The notes below the pieces were generated by a model that was given only the letters and a program-made list of their open reading frames with translations, was not told the origin of the DNA and did no database searches. Below, one piece after another: positions 51,896 to 61,714 of a DNA stretch of 64,000 bases. The stretch comes from Streptomyces sp. TP-A0356 (lineage in GTDB: Bacteria > Actinomycetota > Actinomycetes > Streptomycetales > Streptomycetaceae). The stretch's first letter is position 1; each line of letters starts with the position of its first letter. The translations under genes and the position numbers were made by a program. The stretch covers positions 1-64,000 of the forward strand of contig NZ_BBZJ01000038.1 in assembly GCF_001417775.1 (NCBI RefSeq), in the 5' to 3' direction.

Positions 51896-53770
51896 CTATG
51901 TGACGTTGACGCCGTGGGCGCGGGCGAGTGCGTCGAGGCCGTCGGCCCAGCCTTGGCCGATGGCGCGGAGTTTCCAGACGGGCTGGCCGTTGGTGGTGGT
52001 GTGCCGGTACAGCTCGGCGATGACCATGGCGCGGATGCCGGGATCGGCGGGCGGCTGGAAGGTCCAGGCGGCTCCGGTGACGCAGTCCATGTACAGGGCT
52101 GCGTGGGTCAGGGCGCCGCAGGTCAGGCCGGTGTCGACGTCCATGTTGATGGCGATCGTGACGCGCTGGATGTGGGCCGGCAGGGCGGCGAGGTGGAGGG
52201 CTGCGCGTTCGACGGTGTGCGGGCCATCGGCCTGCTTGCCCAGCAGGCGGGCCGCGCCGTGGGCGGCGGAGGGCTGGTTGTAGAAGACGAAGTCCTCGTC
52301 GCAGGTGACCTGGCCGCTGGTGTCGGTCAGGAAGAGGGTGAGGTCGGCGTCGGCGCCCGCGAAGCTGAAGGCGATGCGCAGCTCTTGCCAGGCATCCTCG
52401 GGCAGCACCAGGTTCTGTCCCGGGGTGAGCGCGGTCGCAGGGGCGTGGCTCGGCAGCGCAGGAGTGGGGGCCGGCGCCGCGGAAGCGGGCGGCGGCGTCA
52501 GAGGAGCGGTCTGGCTCTTCCACTCGGCGAAGGGGCGGATCCGGTAGGGATCCGGCAGGGGAGCGGAGGGGGCGGCAGGGGTGTTGGCGCGCAGGTCTCC
52601 GTCGAGGCCGGCCAGGGTCCCATCGCCGGATCTCGTGTCGTCCTGGGCGTGGTCGAGGAGGCTTTGCAGGCCGGGTAGCCGCCTGGTGTCCAGGTGCTTG
52701 ATGGCGCTGGAGAGGTTCCCGGAAGCGGTGGTGGTGACCGAACAGGCGACGTCCTGGCCGATGTCGAGGAACCGCAGCGCGTCGGTCGTCTCCCGCCACG
52801 GGCCCGCTTCGATGGACTGGCGCGTCCAGCGGCCGTAGGCCACGAACCCCAGACGCTGGGTGTCCGGCAGGCGCGTGAGCACGGCAAGGTCGATGGCGGT
52901 GATCCCGGGCGCGACGGCAAATGCCTCTTTGAGCGTGGCAACGACGTTCGACCCCATGGACGTGAGCCACCACAAGGTGCGGTCCCGCTTGCTCAGGGCC
53001 TTGAGAGTGGGGCGCCCGCTGGAGGTGACTCCGGGCGTCTGATCGGGCAGCGAGTCGATGTCCTGCTGCCGCATCACCACGGACAGCACTGCCCCGTCGA
53101 CTCCCACCGCGCAGCCCGCGGCGGGGTTGTCGGAGAAGGCGTAATTCACCGCCTCGCACACAGCCTCCTCGTCGTTGGCGAGCAGCGCCTGCCACCACTG
53201 ACCGGCCTCGGCGGCCAGCTGGCTGTGTACGGCCTGCAGACGGGCCTGCTCGGCGGCCAGGTAGGCCGGAGCGTCCTCCTCGGCCCTCCGCTTGGCCGCC
53301 GCCCGCGCGGCGCGGGAGAAGACCCCCAGCCCCGCCAGGTGGTGGGCCTGGGCCTCTGCCAGGGCCCAGGCCAGGCTCAGCTGCGGAGGCCCCGGCACCA
53401 CCGGCGGCCGGGCCGGAGTGAAGGACTCCAGGTGGACACTGGTCGTCTGCCGCCGCAGCTCCTTCAACTGGGCGATCGCCGCATCGCGTTCTGCCTCCTG
53501 CTGGGCCCGCGCGGCCTGCCGGCGAGCGCGCTCCAGCTGCGCTGCTGAGGGGGCGACGGCCCGTGATCGGGTCGCACGGCTCGTGCTGGTACGGCGGCGC
53601 CCTCCGCCCAGGGAACCGGAGGCATAGAACGGACCCACTCCGGAAGAGATCCGCGTGCCGCCGCTGCCCATGCTGATGCGCGCCGCGCGGGGTCCCACGG
53701 AGGTGCGCACGCCCCGGGTCGAGACCCGCACGCTCATCCCCGGCACACCCACACGAAAGCCGAAAGCCAT
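51896..53770 (-). CDS. DUF4236 plus TerD-domain protein
   Basis: ATG 53770 follows GGAGAGGAACC and opens a 624-residue protein. Residues 1-55 (MAFGFRVGVPGMSVRVSTRG, ARISMGSGGTRISSG) are the glycine-rich DUF4236 domain. A long helical coiled region follows (AAQLERARRQAARAQQEAER). A middle domain includes TLWWLTSMGSNVVATLKEAF and TDALRFLDIGQDVACSVTTT. The C-terminus is TerD-like (LPEDAWQELRIAFSFAGADA, DLTLFLTDTSGQVTCDEDFV with FYNQPS), keeping the acidic calcium-binding pattern. TerD-family proteins belong to membrane-linked stress and phage-resistance systems. It is a single gene here. Confidence 0.85.
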   Translation of the reverse strand: MAFGFRVGVPGMSVRVSTRGVRTSVGPRAARISMGSGGTRISSGVGPFYASGSLGGGRRRTSTSRATRSRAVAPSAAQLERARRQAARAQQEAERDAAIAQLKELRRQTTSVHLESFTPARPPVVPGPPQLSLAWALAEAQAHHLAGLGVFSRAARAAAKRRAEEDAPAYLAAEQARLQAVHSQLAAEAGQWWQALLANDEEAVCEAVNYAFSDNPAAGCAVGVDGAVLSVVMRQQDIDSLPDQTPGVTSSGRPTLKALSKRDRTLWWLTSMGSNVVATLKEAFAVAPGITAIDLAVLTRLPDTQRLGFVAYGRWTRQSIEAGPWRETTDALRFLDIGQDVACSVTTTASGNLSSAIKHLDTRRLPGLQSLLDHAQDDTRSGDGTLAGLDGDLRANTPAAPSAPLPDPYRIRPFAEWKSQTAPLTPPPASAAPAPTPALPSHAPATALTPGQNLVLPEDAWQELRIAFSFAGADADLTLFLTDTSGQVTCDEDFVFYNQPSAAHGAARLLGKQADGPHTVERAALHLAALPAHIQRVTIAINMDVDTGLTCGALTHAALYMDCVTGAAWTFQPPADPGIRAMVIAELYRHTTTNGQPVWKLRAIGQGWADGLDALARAHGVNVT

Positions 53771-53986
53771 GGTTCCTCTCCGTTCTCCTTCTACACGCAA
53801 GCCCGCTGTTTTCGACGACGATTGCTCCGCTGCCACATCGCACGCCGGCCGCCCCACACGACCTGGCCGCGCTCCGGCCGGAACCACTCGTGAGGACTGG
53901 CGAGCCGACGCGCCTGCCCCGCCGCTGCCCCATCTCCCCGACCGCAGCCGCAGCGGCGCAGCTCAGCAGCCGCGCCGCGGCGTCTG

Positions 53987-54484
53987 CTACCTGTAGAAGA
54001 CGGCGACACCGCCGTGATGGGAGCAGGCTCCCTGGTGATGAGCGGCGTAGCTGTAGGTGCCGTCATTGCACAAGGCGGTGGCCCCGGCCGCGTCAGACGT
54101 GCCGCCGGAGCTCGACGAGCCGCCCGACGACGAACCACCGCCGCTGCTCCCCGAGGAACCGGAACTTGACTCGTGCGTGGCTGCCGACGCGGGCTTGGCC
54201 GTCTTGGTCACGGTGACCGTCGGGGCGGGCGCTGCTGCCTTCGTCATGGTGACCGTCGGGGCCGGCTCCGCCGTCTTCGTGGCGGTCGCGGTGACGGTCA
54301 CCGTAGGGCGCGGGGCGGGACTGGCCGCGCTGGAATTACTACCACCGCCGAATGCGGCACCGACCGCGAGGAGCGCGAAGCCGCCGACCCACACGCGCTT
54401 GCGCTTGTGCAGCGGGCGGATATCAGGCATGCGGACAGGCTCAGGCGGACGGACAGCCCACGGCCCGGGCTGGTACTGGCTCAC
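53987..54484 (-). CDS. DUF3761 domain protein, membrane-anchored
   Basis: GTG 54484 follows AGGGGGGTC and gives 165 residues: a short cytoplasmic part (SQYQPGPWAVRPPEPVRMPD), one membrane segment (VWVGGFALLAVGAAFGG), a Thr/Val/Ala-rich linker with the repeated phrase 'APTVTVTKTA', a Ser/Gly-rich stretch (GSSGSSGGGSSSGGSSSS), and the C-terminal DUF3761 module ALCNDGTYSYAAHHQGACSH then HGGVAVFY. This module has two Cys and several His and is found in secreted proteins. The role is unknown. Confidence 0.85.
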   Translation of the reverse strand: MSQYQPGPWAVRPPEPVRMPDIRPLHKRKRVWVGGFALLAVGAAFGGGSNSSAASPAPRPTVTVTATATKTAEPAPTVTMTKAAAPAPTVTVTKTAKPASAATHESSSGSSGSSGGGSSSGGSSSSGGTSDAAGATALCNDGTYSYAAHHQGACSHHGGVAVFYR

Positions 54485-54792
54485 GCGACGACCCCCCTGC
54501 AACGGACACCCGGGCACACGCCACGGGGCAGTTGAGCACTTTACAAACCCTCCCCAGAAACTGCGCAACCCCCGTACATGCGCGGGATGCTGGCGATACC
54601 CTTCGACCCGTAGCTGCTCCCGCGGCGGACTGTTACGACCCGCTTGGATCTGCAGTTCGCAGACCGGTTCCGGACCGGTTGGTGTCATCCATCCGTACCT
54701 GATGCCTCACCCGCCCGCTCCTGCCAGTAGGCCAGGCTGTCGGCGGGCCACCCGCGGCTTTGCCGTCAACGCATCAGCTCAGGGGTCCGCGA

Positions 54793-55376
54793 TCATGCGG
54801 TCCTCTTGGCAATGATCCTGGCCCGCAGCGTGTCACGAACGGTGGGCCACTCATCTGCGAGCAGGCTGTAGTACAGGGAGTCGCGGCGGGTGCCGTCCTG
54901 GCGCTGCATATGGCTGCGCAGGGTCCCTTCATAGACCAGGCCAAGACGGTCCAGGGCGTGCTGGGACGCACGTTCAGATTGTCGGTGCGCAGGGCGAGCC
55001 TGGCGAGTCGCAGGTCATCGAAGGCATGACTGAACGGCAACAGCTTGGACTCAGCGTTGTATGGGCCTCCCCAACAAGACCGATCGAACCAGGTCGCGCC
55101 GACTTCAGCACGGCTCTGCTCCAGATCGATGTCATACAGGCTGGTCGAACCGACCACGGCGCCGTCATCACAACGTTGCACCGCGAAACGTCGCCGCGCA
55201 GGGTCCGCGATCATCTGGCTCAGCATCGCGCGCATCTGCGTCGCGGACTCAGGGCGTGGCCGCGGCATCCACCGCCACACCTCAGGGTCGGACGCAGAGG
55301 GGAAGAGGGCTTTGGCATGGCCGGTGGATAGCGGGACGAGGCGGACCTCAGTACCGACGAGAGCGTTGTTGTTCAC
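54793..55376 (-). pseudogene. GNAT-family N-acetyltransferase, frameshifted
   Basis: The frame from ATG 55376 (MNNNALVGTEVRLVPLSTGH) reads a GNAT of the RimJ/RimL type through LRLARLALRTDNLNVR. At about 54955 a base is missing; the true continuation is SQHALDRLGLVYEGTLRSHM then QRQDGTRRDSLYYSLLADEW and ends RARIIAKRTA at 54793. The conserved 'N.RS..ALE.LGF..EG..R...' motif is split exactly at the break. Corrected it is about 194 residues. Inactive unless the frameshift is an error. Confidence 0.8.
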
Positions 55377-55483
55377 GGCGGCACATTCCGATCACGTGAC
55401 CGGTGATCGGCAGGATCGTTCGGGCCGGTGTGGGGCGGGGTGACATCTCTGACGGGCGTGGGCTGCGTGGACCAGCGACAGTC

Positions 55484-56214
55484 CTAGCCTGTGAGGGCGG
55501 CGAGGCGGGCAAACTCCCACGGGTCGTGTGCGCTGAAGACGGTGACCTCGTCTGCACGATCTCGGCGGAGGCCGCGCAGTCGGTCGCGGGTCGCGACGCG
55601 AGCCGCAGCATCGGTCTCTGCTCCCCGCTGGACCGGCTCGAGGACGGGGTGGGAAAGGTGCGGGGTGTGCTCGAGCTCGCCGTGATACATGTACGCGTCG
55701 CCTGCATGCAACAGCCACCGTCCGGCGCCGTCGCGCACGGCGACACCCGCGTGTCCCGCCGAGTGGCCGGGCAGCGGCACCAGCAGCAGCTCGCACGCCA
55801 GGCCCCGCGGCCGCGCCACGCCGGGGAAGCCGAACCACTCCGTGCGCTTCTCCACGGGTGCGGGTGCCAGCAGCGGGTTGTGCGCCCGGTGTGCCGGCAT
55901 GAAGCGGTCGAGGCTGTGCCGGTGGTGGGCTGCCGCGGGGTCGGTGACGGCCCGGTACTCGTCGGGGTGCACATGCACCCGTGCGTGAGGGAAGTCCGGC
56001 AGCCCTCCGGTGTGGTCGCGATGCAGGTGGGTGAGCACGATGTGCCGCACGTCCTGGGGCGCGTACCCGAGACGGGCCACTTGGCGCAGCGCGCTCTGCT
56101 CGGGGACCAGCGCGGGCTGGGCGTAGGCCACCCAATCCGCACCCAGCGACCGGTCAGGGTGCCGTAAGTCGGCCGTGCCGAGGCCGGCATCGACCAGGAT
56201 CAGCCCGTCCGAGT
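55484..56214 (-). pseudogene. metallo-beta-lactamase-fold hydrolase, N-terminus cut
   Basis: The metal-binding motif HLHRDHTGG (H-x-H-x-D-H) lies in HIVLTHLHRDHTGGLPDFPH, with a further His in PLPGHSAGHAGVAV, an Asp in LLHAGDAYMYH and a final His in VFSAHDPWEF. Upstream in the same frame SDGLILVDAGLGTADLRHPD continues the fold to about 56214, where it joins an unrelated secreted-protein fragment and no start is found. A downstream GTG at 56131 could open a 215-residue version lacking the first strands. These MBL proteins are often lactonases or glyoxalase II-like. Confidence 0.7.
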
Positions 56215-56225
56215 CCGCCTTCAGG

Positions 56226-56396
56226 TCATCTGGTGCTTGACGTCGAAGTCGGCGGTGCCCTCGATAACCGGACGGCCGTTGATGACTGGCGCAGCTGTCC
56301 GTTACTCGGCTGGTCGGCCATCGCTGACGGCGCGGCGGCCGTGACGAGCAGCCCGACCCCCACGGTCCCCGTAGTGAGCAGCTTCCTCAATTTCAA
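56226..56396 (-). pseudogene. small secreted-protein remnant
   Basis: TTG 56396 opens a signal peptide (LKLRKLLTTGTVGVGLLVTA then AAPSAMADQPSNGQLR), after which the frame changes character. In another frame a protein end, PVINGRPVIEGTADFDVKHQ then MT, stops at 56221. The two look like one exported protein with a frameshift. It adjoins the truncated MBL gene. Confidence 0.4.
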
Positions 56397-56507
56397 GTTG
56401 TACCCCGTTGTACCCCCTGTTTTGGGTCACAGCCGACGGGGCGCGCAGTGGTCAACTTGCGTGCTAGTCCGTCGCGTTGGCGCCAAGGAAGCAATGACGA
56501 TCGCCTA

Positions 56508-57434
56508 TCAGATAGTGCGGTCCCCGGCCGGTCGTCGCTGTGCGGCGCGTTCCACGAACGGCTCCAGGCCGCTCTCGGGGTGCATGTACACGTAGCGGTC
56601 GGCGGCGTGGACCTGCACGGCGTTGAGGCGGTCGACGAAGGACTGGGGGACGGTGAGCATGACGTTTTCGGGGCCCAAGGACAGCATGTGCCTTGGGCCG
56701 ATGGGAAGTATGAGGGTCTGAGCGTCACCGAACGCCATGCCGTACATGGTGCGGCTTCTCTCCACGGACAGGGTCAGGGCCGGGTTGTCGCCGATCAGGA
56801 ACTGGCCCGTCTCGGGCGTGATCACCTCCAGCCGCCGCGTCGACGCCAGGTCCCGCATCTGGTGGAAGGTGTCCTCGATGCTGGTGCGGAAGAGCTTGCC
56901 GCTCTCGTGGTCGCGCATGACCGAGGACCGTTCGATGAGACGCTCGGCGAAGGCGCCCAGGGAAGCTGGGCCGGACAGATGCAGGCCCGTCTCGCGCAGT
57001 GCCTCGCGGCGCAGCTGCTCCGGATACTGGCTGATCGCCTTGGCGACCAGGCGCGTGCGGGCCCGCTGAAACGCGTCGGTGTGCACATCGCGGTAGTGGA
57101 GCGACCGGACGTAGTGGAGCACGACCAGGTCGCGCAGCGCGGCCACGTGAAGCGGGTCGGTGAACGGAGTGCCGGCGTGCGCGGCGGCGAGCGCCGCAGG
57201 CACGCGCCTCTCCACGTCGCCCCACAGTGCTTCAATGGATGGGGAGTCGACGGCGACGAAGTTCTCGACCCAGCCGCATCGGCTGGTGGGCATCCGCTTG
57301 TGCACGCGTCCGGGGTTGTGCAGGTCGAACGGGAGCAACTGCCGGCTACTGCCCTTCGGCTCGGGCATCGTGAACTCTTTGAGCAGGACCTGGGATACGA
57401 GGTGCTGCCGCGATGTCTGCTGTGCTGTTCCCAC
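56508..57434 (-). CDS. DUF4238 domain protein
   Basis: The preferred start is GTG 57434, giving VGTAQQTSRQHLVSQVLLKE, which matches the usual opening 'RHH.VSQ.LL..F' of DUF4238; an upstream ATG at 57503 would add 23 atypical residues. The 308-residue protein continues CGWVENFVAVDSPSIEALWG, DLVVLHYVRSLHYRDVHTDA, TPETGQFLIGDNPALTLSVE and LILPIGPRHMLSLGPENVML, all expected for the family. These proteins are common, single genes of unknown function; a structural link to nuclease-like folds has been suggested but is unproven. Confidence 0.85.
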   Translation of the reverse strand: MGTAQQTSRQHLVSQVLLKEFTMPEPKGSSRQLLPFDLHNPGRVHKRMPTSRCGWVENFVAVDSPSIEALWGDVERRVPAALAAAHAGTPFTDPLHVAALRDLVVLHYVRSLHYRDVHTDAFQRARTRLVAKAISQYPEQLRREALRETGLHLSGPASLGAFAERLIERSSVMRDHESGKLFRTSIEDTFHQMRDLASTRRLEVITPETGQFLIGDNPALTLSVERSRTMYGMAFGDAQTLILPIGPRHMLSLGPENVMLTVPQSFVDRLNAVQVHAADRYVYMHPESGLEPFVERAAQRRPAGDRTI

Positions 57435-57619
57435 GCACCGAATTCTGCCAAGTATCCCTCTCCACCCGCTCAGAGTTTCCCGGTTGCCGATCCACATTGT
57501 CACCGGTCAGCGCAGTCGGACCGCGGTGACGACTTCCCTGCCAAGTCAGTGTGTTCTGCTGTAGCGTCGATGTGCTCATAGGGCGATAGCCCTCGGTGTT
57601 GCCCGTGCTTCGTGGCTTA

Positions 57620-58354
57620 GAGGTCCTAACAGAAGTTGTTGATCAAGTGACTGTCGGCTGGTCTGCTCGTTGTTCTGGTCGTGGGGAAGAGAGGGGCCCG
57701 GCCGTGGGTCGTGTCGGATGAACTGTGGTCGTTCATCGAGCCGTTGCTGCCGGGACCGCCCTGTGCGGGATCGCGTTCAGATCCTGTTCGTGCTGCATAC
57801 CGGTATCCAGTGGGAGTATCTGCCGCAGGAGCTGGGCTTCGGCTCGGGTATGACGTGCTGGCGGCGCCTGGCGGAGTGGAACGAGGCGGGCGTGTGGGGC
57901 GAACTGCATCTCGTGCTGCTGCGGAAGCTGCGCTCGGCGAAGAAGCTGGACTGGTCGGGGGCGGTGATCGACTCCTCCCACGTCAGGGCGGCCCGGCGGG
58001 GCCCAATAGCGGTCCCAGCCCGGTCGACCGCGCACGTCCGGGCAGCAAGCACCACGTCCTCACGAAGGCCAGGGCATGCCGCTTGCCGTGTCTTTGACCG
58101 GCGGGAACCGCAACGACGTCACCCAACTGCTCTGGCAGCGCGGTATCCGTCCAGCAATCGCCGAACGAGGTCAGCCGCACGGCTCCGGCCTGGGCATCTT
58201 CCGCTGGGTCGTCGAACGCACCATCTCCTGGCTCCACGGCTTTCGCCGGCTGCGCATCCGCTGGGAGCGACGAGACGACATCCATGAAGCCTTCCTCGGC
58301 CTCGCCACCTGCCTGATCACCTACCGCCACGTCCAACGCCTTTGTTAGGAGCTC
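57620..58354 (+). mobile_element. decayed IS5-family element (735 bp)
   Basis: The ends are imperfect inverted repeats (GAGGTCCTAACA at 57620-57631, TGTTAGGAGCTC at 58343-58354) with TTA on each side (57617-57619 and 58355-58357). Inside, a transposase reads in several frames: RGARPWVVSDELWSFIEPLL, then VLHTGIQWEYLPQELGFGSG and DWSGAVIDSSHVRA (first Asp), KHHVLTKARACRLPCL, then MPLAVSLTGGNRNDVTQLL, and WVVERTISWLHGFRRLRIRW (Glu). A deletion removes the second-Asp segment, and there are at least three frameshifts. It is inactive. Confidence 0.8.
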
Positions 58355-58357
58355 TTA

Positions 58358-58854
58358 GCCCAAGGCCCGTATCCGCGCCGAGAGGGCCGGCTTCCCAAGT
58401 TCGACGTTCCGTTGTGGAGTTGGACTCTCTGCTGGGGCACTGTTCGGTCCTCCAGGCGGGGGAGGTGCCGGCTCAGTGTGGCGAGCCCGGTACTACGCAT
58501 GCGACGCACGGGCAGCCGGGGACGGTCGCACCGCTCGGTGCGAGCCGGACGCTGAAAACCGTGGTGATGCGGGCACCGAGCCGGAGGAGTGAGCGACTTG
58601 ACAAGACAGACGTTGGCAGACTGACGGCTTCGAAGTTCGGTTGTGAACGGTGACTTGGGAAGCTCATCCGTTCTCAACAGGAGCTTCGTTGCGTGCGTGA
58701 CGCACCCACGAGCCAGAGTCACGCACCCGTGACCAGCACATCTACGTGATCAACTCGACTTTGAAGTTGCCCTTCCTTGTCGGAGGGGCTGGGCGCCGCA
58801 GGTGACCCGCCATCGAGTGACGAACCTCGGTGACGGGCCGTGAAGCCTTGCGGA
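58358..58854. other. gap without a recognisable gene
   Basis: Roughly 500 bp between the IS5 remnant and the protease stop. No frame has protein-like composition with a plausible start. The part near 58740-58790 is lower in GC. No clear terminator for the protease is visible. Confidence 0.3.
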
Positions 58855-60282
58855 TCAGCTGGTGCTGGTGTTGAGCGTCCAGGTCTTGTCGGCCAGGATC
58901 ACAGAGATAGGCACGTAATACACCCCGTTAAAACACCACGCGGGCCGCTGCCAGGAGTCCGCAACGGGCTGACCATTGCAGTTCGTTGTAGTGTCGAGAG
59001 CGGTGATCGTACCCCGAGCTGCGTCGGTGGTATAGCCACTTGCGGTGCCGCTGAACACTGGACCGCCGCTGTCCCCGTTGACCGCAGCGATGCCGCCGGG
59101 GGCTGCGTACGCCAAATCAACATCCGGCCGAAGGATGCCGTTGCTACCCACCACATTTATATCAGTGTGAGCGATCTTGATGCCGCAGTGCACACCTCCG
59201 TTGGCACCGGATGTGCATACCTTGTCACCCTCATAGTTGTGCCCCCATCCCGAGACGGCCTTCGAGTAACCCGTTGTGTCGTCCCAGGCGCCGTCGTAGA
59301 CGTGGCTGCCGGTCAAGACGCCAGCTTCGGGAGTTAGGCCAGAAACGTCGTTGGAGGACGCCTGATCCGCAGCGCTCGTCGAGCCGACGTAATTGTGTGG
59401 GCCGTTTGGGCCGTATCCCCAGGTGTGGAAGCTTCCATTACCGCAGTGATAGGCGGTCGTGATGAGTTTCCGCCCGTCCGCCGTCGTCACGCCGAACCCA
59501 GTGGAGCAGATGGTGCCGCCTGGTGTCTGAAGGCCGGCTCCTCCCCACCAAGGCGCGGAGTCCACCTGGCGGGTTGAGGCATCGATGGCCAGAGGTTTGT
59601 ACTGGACGCGCGTTTCCACGCCGGTTTCACTGTCGGTGGCGGCCTTGACCTCACGGGTTTTGTCCTGCCGCGCGATGGGCGTGAGAGGATCATGGTCGTC
59701 GCGCTGGCCGACTCCCCGGTCTTCGTCGTAGCCGATGTCCAGTCCACTTCCGTCCACGGCGGGCGCGATGCTGGTGATGCGACTGGGGACCGAAGTCAAT
59801 TTCGAAGCGACATTCTTGAGCTTGCGGTTCGAGATCAGTCTTTCCCGAGCCGCATGAAGCTCTGCTTTGGAATACTTGGCGGGCAGGACCTCAGCAGTAA
59901 CGCCGGATGGAAGCGACGAGAGGATATTCTTGACGTAGGCCGGCACTTCGCCTTTCCAATGCAGGCGAATGTGCATCTGCGCCGGAACGACCTCGACATC
60001 CGTGAACCCTGGGATTTGAGCCCGGTCGGCCTCGCCCTTTCCCTCCGTGATCTGGTCGGAAATCTTGTCGAGGACTCGTTGGTTGTTCAGCAGTTGGATG
60101 TTTTGGAGAGATGCGTCCGGCGGGGGGCCGCCAGCACTCTGATTGGCGGCAACCTTGGCGGCTTCCCCGGGGATTGCAGACGGAGAGGCGTCGGCGAAGC
60201 TCGTGGTCACGAGCGGGATTGCTGCCAGTAGCGAGACAGCAAGGACCCCTTGCACCCGGCGTTTGGTGGTTCTGCCACTCAT
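58855..60282 (-). CDS. secreted S1-family (trypsin-like) serine protease
   Basis: The 475-residue product has a signal peptide (RVQGVLAVSLLAAIPLVTTS then FADAS). A propeptide-like domain follows (residues about 85-195: DRAQIPGFTDVEVVPAQMHI then RLHWKGEVPAYVKNIL). The catalytic domain has His in KLITTAYHCGNGSF (T-A-x-H-C), a probable Asp in ILRPDVDLAYAA and Ser in AVNGDSGGPVFSGTA (G-D-S-G-G-P). Cys pairs (CGNG, VCTSGANGGVHCG, TNCNGQ...WCFNG) fit disulfides. Codon use is lower in GC3 than in neighbouring genes, suggesting transfer. It resembles Streptomyces extracellular proteases; the substrate is unknown. Confidence 0.88.
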   Translation of the reverse strand: MSGRTTKRRVQGVLAVSLLAAIPLVTTSFADASPSAIPGEAAKVAANQSAGGPPPDASLQNIQLLNNQRVLDKISDQITEGKGEADRAQIPGFTDVEVVPAQMHIRLHWKGEVPAYVKNILSSLPSGVTAEVLPAKYSKAELHAARERLISNRKLKNVASKLTSVPSRITSIAPAVDGSGLDIGYDEDRGVGQRDDHDPLTPIARQDKTREVKAATDSETGVETRVQYKPLAIDASTRQVDSAPWWGGAGLQTPGGTICSTGFGVTTADGRKLITTAYHCGNGSFHTWGYGPNGPHNYVGSTSAADQASSNDVSGLTPEAGVLTGSHVYDGAWDDTTGYSKAVSGWGHNYEGDKVCTSGANGGVHCGIKIAHTDINVVGSNGILRPDVDLAYAAPGGIAAVNGDSGGPVFSGTASGYTTDAARGTITALDTTTNCNGQPVADSWQRPAWCFNGVYYVPISVILADKTWTLNTSTS

Positions 60283-61078
60283 GATTTCCCCCCTGGAAGA
60301 GATGGTTCACCAAGCTCGATTACGCGATTCGCAATCGATCTTGGCGCAAGCTATCAGGCGCCCACCGGGCTCGCAGGTAAGGAAATCGTGAGCGTCGAAA
60401 GTTGTGTCGGAAATCAGAAGAGTTTATCTATTGTGAAACCATTTGACGCGAAGCGGCGGTCTAGGGCCGGTTTAGCTCATATCGTCGCCTGTCAATGTTG
60501 GAATAGCATTGGTTCGCCTTGCGCGACCCGGAGACGGCCCGGTCAGTCAGGTGCGGGCAGGACCGAGGCGCATCCGCCGGTGGGTGGCTTCACCCCGGTG
60601 GCTGTGGCCGCGATCCCGTCCGTACCGCCAGCATCTGTTCTCCGCGGTCCCCGGCCCCGCCACGTGGCACGGTGTGGCAGGGCTCCTCTGTCCGGACTGC
60701 CAGCAGAGCGATGGCTGAGGCCTGTTGCGCTGGTTCTGTGTCGTCTGGCACCGTGGCGACGGACCAGCACGAGGGAGAGAACTCGCGTCTCATCGGGCAC
60801 GGGGTGGGCCTGACACGTCGCGCGAAAGCTTGGATCGTCGCGGGGTATGTCGTCACCGCTGCTCTACTCGACCGTGTCGTGCGCCTCCCGCCCCACCCTG
60901 GCGGCCGGGCCGCCCCTGACCGATAAGGAGCATGCGACCAGCAGGTGGACCGAACGGTACGATCGCCGAAATCTCCGCGTCGCCATCGATCCGGGTGCCT
61001 CCGGAAGCCCGGTGGCATCCCGCAACTTTCGACGTCAACCAGCGCTATTCCATGACCTGTAGAAGTAAGGGCCCGCCC
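60283..61078. other. gap with the protease promoter region; possible gene remnant
   Basis: The stretch 60283-60480 is markedly lower in GC and probably contains the protease promoter. Further on, a plus-strand piece (GVGLTRRAKAWIVAGYVVTA then ALLDRVV) looks like the N-terminal membrane segment of a lost protein. Nothing intact is seen. The ribosome-binding site AAGTAAGGG for the next gene is at about 61064-61072. Confidence 0.35.
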
Positions 61079-61714
61079 ATGCCACACGCCCACGCATCCG
61101 TGCGCGCGATCGGAATGAGTCTGGCCGCGACGGCCGTCCTGCTCGCGGCCGCCTGTGGGCAGCATGGTCGGCAGTCCGCCGGCGCCCCCGCGGGCATGGT
61201 CTCCGCCGCACCGTCCGAACTTCCGCGCACCGGCACCCCGTCTACTGGCTCGAGCCCCGTCGCCCAACCGTCGACGGACAGATCCGGGCCGGCTAACCAG
61301 GCGGCACTCGATCGGGCCGCGGACTCGATCGAACAGCTGGGCGACTCCTTCCCGGACACCTATACGGGGGTGGAGGTGGACACTGCCGGCGACCGCCTCA
61401 TCGTCTACCGCAGGCCGAACTCGCGCTTCGATGCTGCCCTCGCCGGGCTTGGACTGCGCGTGCACGTCGATCTCCAGGACACACCGCGCTCCAGGAAGGA
61501 GATGCGGGCGACGCACGACCGCCTGGTGCCGCTTCTGGGACACACCACCGGTTACCGCATCATCAGCGTCAGCCGCGGAGGGGATGAGCTCGGATTCACC
61601 CGTGGGGTCGTGGAGGTCGGTGTTAACGGCGACCTGGAGCGGGCCAAGCGCGAGCTGGGTGCGGAATTCGGTGACCGGATTCAGGTCGTCGCCGTAGAAC
61701 CCCCGGCTGGGTGA
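61079..61714 (+). CDS. lipoprotein resembling the N-terminal domain of the neighbouring protease
   Basis: ATG 61079 opens a lipoprotein signal (IGMSLAATAVLLAAACGQHG; lipobox A-A-A-C). After a Ser/Pro-rich linker, residues about 80-205 form one domain: SFPDTYTGVEVDTAGDRLIV, YRRPNSRFDAALAGLGLRVH, RSRKEMRATHDRLVPLLGHT, YRIISVSRGGDELGFTRGVV. The order (a GVEV strand, a hydrophobic strand, a helix with A..RL, a strand with ISV and a final 'L.....V.V' strand) parallels residues 85-195 of the protease 800 bp away. It could be a stand-alone pro-domain or inhibitor-like protein. That relationship is my inference. Confidence 0.75.
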   Translation: MPHAHASVRAIGMSLAATAVLLAAACGQHGRQSAGAPAGMVSAAPSELPRTGTPSTGSSPVAQPSTDRSGPANQAALDRAADSIEQLGDSFPDTYTGVEVDTAGDRLIVYRRPNSRFDAALAGLGLRVHVDLQDTPRSRKEMRATHDRLVPLLGHTTGYRIISVSRGGDELGFTRGVVEVGVNGDLERAKRELGAEFGDRIQVVAVEPPAG

